Part shown: positions 5,475 through 10,473 of the stretch, piece by piece
Layout: each line of letters opens with the position of its first letter
Numbering within the stretch: position 1 is the stretch's first letter
Assembly: GCA_002937555.1 (NCBI GenBank)
Contig: PTKB01000075.1
Coordinates: forward strand, 1 to 10,473
Reading direction: 5' to 3'
Source of the DNA: Alphaproteobacteria bacterium MarineAlpha10_Bin2
Lineage (GTDB): Bacteria; Pseudomonadota; Alphaproteobacteria; UBA828
DNA length: 10,473 bases
The notes under the pieces: generated by a model
Seen by the model: only the letters and a program-made list of their open reading frames with translations
Databases searched by the model: none
What the model was told of the DNA's origin: nothing
Position numbers and translations under genes: made by a program

Positions 5475-5960
5475 ATGCCCAGTTTCGATATCGTTTCACG
5501 CACCAACTTGCCCGAAGTCGACAACGCGCTGCAGGGCGCCAGCCGCGAAATCTCCACGCGTTACGATTTCAAAGGCAGCCAATGCAGCGTTGAGCGCACT
5601 GAGTCCGTCATCACCATCCGCGCCGATGATGAATTCAAGCTGAAACAGGTGCAGGAGCTGATGAAGGGCCATATGGGCAAGCGCAAGGTGAACATCGCCG
5701 CCTTCGATTTCGCCAAGCCCGAAGACGCCTCAGGCAATAGCTTGCGCCAGTTGGTCACCATCAAACAGGGCATCGACCGCGATTTGGCGCAACAGATCGT
5801 CAAGGCGGTGAAGGGCGCCAAGCTCAAGGTGCAAACCGCGATACAGGGCGACGAGCTCCGCGTCTCGGGCAAAAAGCGCGACGATTTGCAGACTGTCATC
5901 CAGCTGGTCAAAGACCTCAAAATCAAGCAGCCGCTGCAATATGTGAATATGCGCGACTGA
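5475..5960 (+). CDS. yajQ: YajQ family cyclic di-GMP-binding protein (UPF0234)
   Basis: This 161-residue protein matches YajQ along its length. It has the N-terminal MPSFDIVSRTNLPEVDNAL, STRYDFKGS (27-35), the ITIRADDEFKLKQVQELM segment, VTIKQGIDRDLAQQIVK (93-109) and the C-terminal RDDLQTVIQLVKDL with LQYVNMRD as the last residues. YajQ proteins bind nucleotides. A Xanthomonas member is a c-di-GMP receptor that acts with a transcription factor, so signalling is the best current guess for the family. A purine-rich ribosome binding site (GGGAGAGGGGAAAGGAA) precedes the ATG. It is the last gene of the plus-strand run and converges on the Baeyer-Villiger monooxygenase gene, leaving 27 bases between the stops. 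Confidence 0.95.
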   Translation: MPSFDIVSRTNLPEVDNALQGASREISTRYDFKGSQCSVERTESVITIRADDEFKLKQVQELMKGHMGKRKVNIAAFDFAKPEDASGNSLRQLVTIKQGIDRDLAQQIVKAVKGAKLKVQTAIQGDELRVSGKKRDDLQTVIQLVKDLKIKQPLQYVNMRD

Positions 5961-5995
5961 GCGCTTCCCGAAATCCTGCTGTAGCGGTTAAGCGC
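5961..5995. terminator. Weak inverted repeat between convergent genes
   Basis: GCGCTT (5961-5966) and AAGCGC (5990-5995) are inverted repeats 23 bases apart in the space where yajQ and the monooxygenase gene converge. The loop is long and no clear T-run is present on either side. It may contribute to bidirectional termination, but the evidence is thin. Confidence 0.2.
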
Positions 5996-7619
5996 CGACC
6001 GCCGGCGCGACAGACTCGCCCGCCGGCGCCAGGGTGAAGCCCGTATAACCCTCGGCGGCAATATCGTCGCAGATCTCGCGGTAAGCGCCGACGCCGCCGA
6101 CATAAGGATAGATGACGCGCGGTTTGCCCGGGATGTTGGCGCCGACATACCAGGAGTTGGATTCGAAGAAGAGTGTGCCGTCCGCCAACTCGGTGACGTG
6201 ATCCATCCACTTGTCTTCGGCTTCGGGATCCGCCTCGATGGTGGCGAGATCATGCGCCTCCATGTAGCCCATGCAATCGGCGATCCATTCGATGTGCTGC
6301 TCGATCGAGGTCATCATGTTGCTGAGAACCGACGGACTGCCGGGGCCGGTGACGGTAAAGAGGTTGGGGAAGCCGGCCACCGCGAGCCCGAGATAGGTGC
6401 GCGGGCCATCCGACCATTTTTCCTTAAAGCCGATGCCGCCATGGCCGCGGATATCGATGTTGAGGAGGGCGCCGGTCATGGCGTCGAAGCCGGTCGCAAA
6501 AATGATGGCGTCGAGCTCGTATTCTTTGCCGCCGGCCTTCAGGCCGTGCGGTGTGATCTCTTCGATCGGCGCCGCTTTCACGTCGATCAGGCTGACATTG
6601 GCGCGGTTGTAGGTTTCGTAATAGTCGCTATCGACGCAGAGTCGTTTGGTGCCGAACGGATGATCGGTCGGGCACAGCAATTCCGCGACCGCAGGGTCGT
6701 CGACCCGCCCGCGGATCTTTTTATGCGCGAATTCGACGGCAAAAACATTCGCCTCCCGGCTGGTGATGAGATCGGCAAAGCTCCCGAGAAAATTAAACGA
6801 GCCCTGGCCCCAGCGCCGTTCGAATTCGGCCTCCCGCGCCTCGGGCGTGAGATCGAGTGCCGAGGTTTCCGAGAATTCGAAGATATCGCCGATGCGGGAT
6901 GCGCGGGCGCGCTCGCGAAGTTCCTGATGGCGCGTCTTCCACATGTGCACGACATTCGCGTCGAGCGGGCCATGGAATGCCGGAACGCTGAAATTGGGTG
7001 TGCGTTGAAAGACCGTGAGGTGAAGCGCCTCGGCGGCGATCACGGGGATGGATTGGACGGCGGACGAACCGGTGCCGACGATGCCGACCCGCTTGCCGGT
7101 GAAATCGATCTCTTCGTGTGGCCAGCGGCCGGTGTGGTAGGTCTCGCCTTCGAAGCTGTCCAAGCCCTTGAAATCTGGCTGGGCCGGGGTCGAGAGACAG
7201 CCCGTTGCCATGATGCAGTATTTGGCCGAGATCGTTTCGCCGCGGTCGGTCTCTATCGCCCAGCGGTTGGATGTGTCGTCGAACGCAGCAGCAGTGACGC
7301 GCGTCTCGAACTGCATGTCCCGCCTCAGATCGAATCGCTCCACGACATGCGCGATATAGCGGAGGATCTCCGGTTGCTTGCCGTAGCGCTCCGTCCACGT
7401 CCACTCGCGCTGCAAGTCGTCGGAGAAGGAATAGGAGTAGGTCATGCTCTCGACATCGCAGCGCGCACCGGGATAGCGGTTCCAGTACCAGGTCCCGCCG
7501 ACGTCGGCCGCGGCCTCGATCACAAGCGCCCTCAGCCCAAGCTCGCGGCAGCGCTTCAGCATATAGATGCCGGAAAATCCGGCGCCGACGATCAGCGCAT
7601 CGACATCGGTTCTCGGCAT
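5988..7619 (-). CDS. Baeyer-Villiger / flavin-containing monooxygenase
   Basis: This 543-residue FAD- and NADPH-dependent enzyme should insert oxygen next to a ketone carbonyl to make an ester or lactone. The FAD site is GAGFSG (12-17), followed by GGTWYWNRYPGARCD (41-55). The Baeyer-Villiger fingerprint FxGxxxHxxxWP is exact at 156-167 (F156, G158, H162, W166, P167). The NADPH Rossmann motif is GTGSSA (182-187). YYETYNRANV (333-342) carries R339, which corresponds to the catalytic arginine of phenylacetone monooxygenase, and ATGFDAMTGAL resembles that enzyme too. The start at 7619 is chosen because AGGAG lies just upstream, overlapping the TAG of the esterase gene; longer in-frame starts run through that gene. 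The esterase is only 10 bases upstream on the same strand, so the pair probably converts ketone to ester and then to alcohol and acid. Substrate unknown. Confidence 0.95.
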   Translation of the reverse strand: MPRTDVDALIVGAGFSGIYMLKRCRELGLRALVIEAAADVGGTWYWNRYPGARCDVESMTYSYSFSDDLQREWTWTERYGKQPEILRYIAHVVERFDLRRDMQFETRVTAAAFDDTSNRWAIETDRGETISAKYCIMATGCLSTPAQPDFKGLDSFEGETYHTGRWPHEEIDFTGKRVGIVGTGSSAVQSIPVIAAEALHLTVFQRTPNFSVPAFHGPLDANVVHMWKTRHQELRERARASRIGDIFEFSETSALDLTPEAREAEFERRWGQGSFNFLGSFADLITSREANVFAVEFAHKKIRGRVDDPAVAELLCPTDHPFGTKRLCVDSDYYETYNRANVSLIDVKAAPIEEITPHGLKAGGKEYELDAIIFATGFDAMTGALLNIDIRGHGGIGFKEKWSDGPRTYLGLAVAGFPNLFTVTGPGSPSVLSNMMTSIEQHIEWIADCMGYMEAHDLATIEADPEAEDKWMDHVTELADGTLFFESNSWYVGANIPGKPRVIYPYVGGVGAYREICDDIAAEGYTGFTLAPAGESVAPAVGA

Positions 7620-7629
7620 CGCTCGGCTC

Positions 7630-8589
7630 CTACGCCGTCCCGAACGCTTGGCGGAGCGCCGCGCAAGCCGTCGCTTGCGCCTTGGCGGCGATATCCATGC
7701 GCCCCGTGGCCGTCCAGAATCCGTGGATGTGGCCCTCATAGTTGCGATAGTCGGTCGGCACGCCGGCGGCTTTGAGCTTCTCGGCATAAGCCACGCCATC
7801 GTCGTAGAGCGGATCATGGCTCGCCGTCATTACCAGCGCCGGCGGCAAGCCGCTCAGATCGTTGGCGCGGAGCGGCGCCGCCCTGAGGTCCGACTTCTCG
7901 CCATCATCGTTGAAATAACAATCGAAGAACCAAGCCATGGCCTCGGCGGTCAACACATAGCCGTCGCCAAAGCTCTTGTAGGACGGCCGGTCCTCGCGCG
8001 TGTCGGTGACCGGATATACCAGAAGCTGGAAGACGAGCGCCGGGCCACCTTGGCGTTTCGCCTGCTGGGCGGTGACCGCGGCGAGACATCCGCCCGCGGA
8101 ATCACCGCCGACGGCAATGCGCGCCGCATCCGCGCCGATCTCAGCGGCGTTGGCGGCAACCCATTCGAGCGAGGCCCAGGATTCGTCGGTCGCCACCGGA
8201 AACTTATGCTCGGGCGCCTTGCGGTAGCTGACACCGATGACAATGCAGCCGGCGCCCTGGCACAGCGCGCGGCACACATTGTCGTGCGTATCGATGCTGA
8301 GCACGACATAGCCGCTGCCATGGTAATTGATGTAGACCGGCAGCAGCGTCCCAGGATCGCTACCCTCGGGCCAATAGATTCGGATGGGGATCGGACCGTG
8401 CGGCCCGGGAATGTCGCGGTTCTCGACGCGCCCAACCTCCGGCACAGCACCCTGCAAGCCGAGCACCAGATCATGGAAATCGGCGCGCACATCGGCGATC
8501 GGCCGGTCCCACAGGGACTGAGCGTCGGACTCTGCCGCGGCGGTGTTGAATTCGTCGACAAATTCCTGAACCTGCGGATCAAGCTGCAT
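7630..8589 (-). CDS. Alpha/beta hydrolase, HSL-family esterase
   Basis: This 319-residue protein is an alpha/beta-hydrolase fold-3 (hormone-sensitive lipase type) esterase. The oxyanion-hole motif is HGSG (90-93), a variant of the usual HGGG, followed by Y94. The nucleophile elbow is GDSAG (162-166) with S164. The likely acid is D259 in ASHDPLYDDG and the histidine is H289 in IHGF. No signal peptide is seen, so it is probably cytoplasmic. The ATG at 8589 has GGGAGACAATC directly upstream; an in-frame ATG at 8628 would add 13 residues without family similarity. The stop TAG forms part of the ribosome binding site of the Baeyer-Villiger gene downstream, pointing to coupled translation. The expected role is hydrolysis of the ester or lactone made by that monooxygenase. 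Confidence 0.93.
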   Translation of the reverse strand: MQLDPQVQEFVDEFNTAAAESDAQSLWDRPIADVRADFHDLVLGLQGAVPEVGRVENRDIPGPHGPIPIRIYWPEGSDPGTLLPVYINYHGSGYVVLSIDTHDNVCRALCQGAGCIVIGVSYRKAPEHKFPVATDESWASLEWVAANAAEIGADAARIAVGGDSAGGCLAAVTAQQAKRQGGPALVFQLLVYPVTDTREDRPSYKSFGDGYVLTAEAMAWFFDCYFNDDGEKSDLRAAPLRANDLSGLPPALVMTASHDPLYDDGVAYAEKLKAAGVPTDYRNYEGHIHGFWTATGRMDIAAKAQATACAALRQAFGTA

Positions 8590-8705
8590 GATTGTCTCCC
8601 GTCGGCCGCCAAACCGAAACGGTAGCATTCAGGGTGGTCGATGGCGAGCGTGAAGATACGGCCTTGCCCGGCCCTGTTATCGGCCCGCTCGGTCAATCCT
8701 GGCCA

Positions 8706-9008
8706 TCATTCCTCGCCGCCGGATACCATCAGGCGGGCGAGGCGCTCGGCGTCATAGTCGCGCTCGATGCGGGCCGCCGCTACGTCCGCCGCCGCGTCGA
8801 GATCGGCGCCGCAGGGCTCCGGTGCGCCTTTGCGCCAGCCTTCGAGATAATCGTCGGTGCCGTGCGCGCCGCATTCCATCGCTGCCGCGTCGATCGCTTC
8901 CTGAAAGCGCGGCGAAAGTTCGCGCCGGGCATTGGCGCGCCCCGCCTTGGCGATCACCTGGGCCGGAATATCGCGCCAATACATGATTGCCAGCTTGCCT
9001 TCGGCCAT
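8706..9008 (-). CDS. Small 'virulence factor' family protein (PF13769-like)
   Basis: This 100-residue protein resembles the small family labelled 'virulence factor' in Pfam (PF13769), which despite its name occurs widely in non-pathogenic alphaproteobacteria. Recognisable parts are IMYWRDIPAQVIAKAG (8-23), LSPRFQEAIDAAAM (31-44), the DDYLEGWRKGAPEPCG block (52-67) and a helical C-terminus rich in Ala and Arg. Its biochemical role is not established. I recall relatives near folate and corrinoid one-carbon genes, but none of those are in this window. The start at 9008 has an AAGGGA element about 12 bases upstream. It is transcribed toward the esterase gene, with 116 bases between, and divergently from a RidA-family gene 66 bases away. 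Whether it belongs to the monooxygenase operon is unclear. Confidence 0.75.
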   Translation of the reverse strand: MAEGKLAIMYWRDIPAQVIAKAGRANARRELSPRFQEAIDAAAMECGAHGTDDYLEGWRKGAPEPCGADLDAAADVAAARIERDYDAERLARLMVSGGEE

Positions 9009-9074
9009 GCTTTTGGTTCCCTTCTATCCCCTGTAGGATCGCAAGGCACCGCTTCTCGTTGAAAGGAATACGCC

Positions 9075-9422
9075 ATGACGATCACACGCATCAAGCCCGG
9101 GCCGCGCATGAGCCAAACTGTCGTTCACGCTCATACTGTTTATACCGCCGGCCAGGTGGCCGATGACAGCAGCGCCGATGTCGCCGGTCAGACGCGCCAG
9201 GTGCTGGCCAAGATAGACAGCCTCCTTGCCGAAGCCGGTTCGGATAAATCGAAAATTTTGAAGGCCACCATCTGGCTCGCCGATATTTCCAAATTCAGCG
9301 AGATGAATTCGGTATGGGACGCCTGGGTCGATACCGACAATCCGCCGGTGCGCGCCTGCGTTGAAAGCAAACTGGCGGTTCCCGAGCTCAAGGTCGAGAT
9401 CCAGGTCGAGGCGGCGAAATAG
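9075..9422 (+). CDS. RidA/YjgF family protein (second copy)
   Basis: This 115-residue RidA-family protein differs clearly from the one at 2771-3163. It has VYTAGQVADD (22-31), the helix QTRQVLAKIDSLLAEAGSDKSKILKATIWLAD (39-70) and PPVRACVESKLAVPELKVEIQVEA (90-113). R93 and C95 match the conserved Arg and Cys of enamine/imine deaminases. The canonical Glu in the C-terminal VEIE motif is Gln here (Q110), so activity may be altered; this comparison is from memory. AAAGGA lies about 8 bases before the ATG. It stands alone on the plus strand between two minus-strand units. Its stop is four bases from that of the convergent dioxygenase gene. RidA proteins protect pyridoxal-phosphate enzymes from 2-aminoacrylate damage, but this copy's substrate is unknown. 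Confidence 0.92.
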   Translation: MTITRIKPGPRMSQTVVHAHTVYTAGQVADDSSADVAGQTRQVLAKIDSLLAEAGSDKSKILKATIWLADISKFSEMNSVWDAWVDTDNPPVRACVESKLAVPELKVEIQVEAAK

Positions 9423-9426
9423 CGCC

Positions 9427-10311
9427 TTAAAGCTCCGCCGAGACGCCCATGCGCGGCGGCTGGCTGTCGGCCCGAGTACCGGCGCGGAGCACCTTATAGC
9501 CATATCCCGAATCGCCGTCGTCGCTGATGAATATCTGGTTGCTGAACACCGTATCCCAGGCGCCCTCAACGATGGCGTTGTCGGGCACGACGGCGAGCGG
9601 GCGGTAAGCATGCGCCTCCTGGCCCGGCAGGAACGGCGAATTGTCCACGGCATTGTAGGAACAATGGATGATGGTGCGCGGCCGGTCGCTGGTGTTGGAA
9701 CCCGACGCATGCAGCAGGTTGCAGTGGAAATAAACCGCATCGCCCACGTCGAGATGCCATTCCACCCGCTCTAAATGTTTGAGCGCCTGTTCGAGCCGCG
9801 CCTGATCGACGCCGCTGGCCTCGCCCTTGCGGCCATGCTCGATGCGGCCAAGCTTGTGCGATGCCTTCACCACCGACATGCAGCCGTTTTCGGTGGTGTT
9901 TTCGTCGACCGCGATAGCCACCGTGAGCATGTCGGGGCGGAGCACGCCCTGGTGATACCAATAACCGTAATCCTGGTGCCAGTCCCAGGTGCCAGCGCTG
10001 CCGGGCTGTTTCATCGAAAGTTTCGAATGCCAGTGGTAGGGCGCGCCGCCGAGGAGTGTCTCGGCCGCCGTCACCACGCGCTCGAGGCGCGGGATGACGC
10101 CGACCAGATCGTTGCTGAGCTCGGTATAGGGCACCACCTCCTGAGCGTTGCCTTGGCTGTCGGCAAGCGCCATCAAAGCGCCGCCGAGGGTGGGATCGGC
10201 ATGGCAGGCGCTCCGCAAGGGTTCGATCTCCGCCGCCGAGAAAAAGCCCGGCAGACGGACATAGCCGTCCGCCCGATATAGCGAGATTTCCGCCTGGCTC
10301 AGTTTCCGCAT
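9427..10311 (-). CDS. Phytanoyl-CoA dioxygenase (PhyH) family oxygenase
   Basis: This 294-residue protein is a non-haem Fe(II)/2-oxoglutarate-dependent oxygenase of the PhyH family, which hydroxylates small molecules or acyl chains. The metal triad is visible as H112-x-D114 in WDWHQDYGYW and H201 in CNLLHASGSNTSDRPR. R210 or R212 is the probable 2-oxoglutarate carboxylate ligand. KASHKLG (149-155) is another family feature. The start at 10311 is chosen because AAAGG lies about 9 bases upstream and the family-like sequence begins there. An in-frame ATG at 10440 would add 43 residues that overlap the end of another gene in a different frame. The upstream gene ends 40 bases before, so they may form an operon. 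Substrate unknown. Confidence 0.93.
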   Translation of the reverse strand: MRKLSQAEISLYRADGYVRLPGFFSAAEIEPLRSACHADPTLGGALMALADSQGNAQEVVPYTELSNDLVGVIPRLERVVTAAETLLGGAPYHWHSKLSMKQPGSAGTWDWHQDYGYWYHQGVLRPDMLTVAIAVDENTTENGCMSVVKASHKLGRIEHGRKGEASGVDQARLEQALKHLERVEWHLDVGDAVYFHCNLLHASGSNTSDRPRTIIHCSYNAVDNSPFLPGQEAHAYRPLAVVPDNAIVEGAWDTVFSNQIFISDDGDSGYGYKVLRAGTRADSQPPRMGVSAEL

Positions 10312-10351
10312 GGCATAGCCTTTCGTCGGTTCGATGCTGCCGAACGTGCCA

Positions 10352-10473
10352 TCAGCCGGCGAAGCGGTGTTCCGGCAAGCCGCGCACGCCCAGGCCGGTA
10401 ACCTTAAACAAGTTGCCCGCCGCCGCCGGCAGGCCGGCATCGCCGCCGGGGAAATACTCTCGCACGCTGGGCC
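10352..10473 (-). CDS. C-terminal end of an unidentified protein (partial)
   Basis: A minus-strand reading frame enters from the right edge and ends at a TGA at 10352-10354. About 40 residues are visible, including REYFPGGDAG, AAAGNLFKVTGLGVRG and the terminus LPEHRFAG. The choice of codons matches the other genes of the window, and the frame ends just before the ribosome binding site of the dioxygenase gene, 40 bases from its ATG. This supports a real upstream gene in the same operon. I do not recognise the family. A competing frame through the same bases gives an Arg/Cys-rich peptide that looks like an artefact. Confidence 0.55.
   Translation of the reverse strand, partial: PSVREYFPGGDAGLPAAAGNLFKVTGLGVRGLPEHRFAG

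Noticed and set aside
6198..7775. Long plus-strand open frame (525 codons)
   Set aside because: It is the complement of the Baeyer-Villiger monooxygenase gene, whose cofactor and fingerprint motifs are exact; the plus-strand protein is Asp/Gly/Arg-rich shadow sequence.
7620..7817. N-terminal extension of the Baeyer-Villiger enzyme
   Set aside because: It would overlap the esterase gene in another frame and is Arg/Ser-rich; the ATG at 7619 has a good AGGAG and is followed at once by the FAD motif.
7567..8625. Plus-strand open frame of 352 codons
   Set aside because: It is antisense to the esterase gene, which has an intact catalytic triad.
9399..9432. Terminator between the second RidA gene and the dioxygenase gene
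   Set aside because: Only a five-base-pair stem is available and there is no T-run; too weak to call.
10312..10440. 43-residue N-terminal extension of the dioxygenase
   Set aside because: The Arg/Cys-rich sequence overlaps the end of the upstream reading frame; the ATG at 10311 has its own ribosome site.

Overview
The window reads as chromosomal DNA of a high-GC alphaproteobacterium. The strongest taxonomic sign is a UPF0262 family gene next to a low-molecular-weight phosphatase, a pairing I know from alphaproteobacteria. A small 'virulence factor' (PF13769-type) protein and a YajQ protein fit that assignment. I cannot name the genus. All family assignments come from motif recognition, without database searches.

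Layout. (1) 1-737 is compositionally unlike the rest. It holds a minus-strand GTG-start gene that runs off the left edge and uses many AT-rich or rare codons, then about 300 gene-free bases with an iteron-like repeat and small hairpins. It looks like the edge of an acquired element. (2) 738-1663, minus strand: UPF0262 followed by the phosphatase, tightly coupled. (3) 1809-5960, plus strand, closely packed: acetamidase/formamidase, a RidA-family protein, a type II haloacid-dehalogenase-like hydrolase, a GreB-like factor with a shortened coiled coil, an LLM-class flavin or F420 oxidoreductase, and YajQ. (4) 5988-9008, minus strand: a 'virulence factor' small protein, an HSL-family esterase, and a Baeyer-Villiger monooxygenase. 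The esterase and monooxygenase are clearly translationally coupled. (5) 9075-9422, plus strand: a second RidA-family protein. (6) 9427-10473, minus strand: a phytanoyl-CoA dioxygenase-like Fe(II)/2-oxoglutarate oxygenase, preceded by the C-terminal end of an unidentified protein cut by the right edge.

How they may work together. Most genes look like accessory catabolism. The Baeyer-Villiger enzyme plus esterase is a textbook ketone-to-ester-to-alcohol-plus-acid pair. The formamidase, RidA, dehalogenase-like and LLM genes could act on a nitrogen-containing or halogenated substrate, but that is inference. Gre-like and YajQ genes within the same run are regulatory or housekeeping in flavour.

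I found no tRNA, rRNA, CRISPR array, transposase or integrase, and no clearly new multi-gene system. The best leads are the foreign-looking left end, which breaks a usually conserved gene order, and the Gre-like protein that lacks the normal acidic-tip segment.
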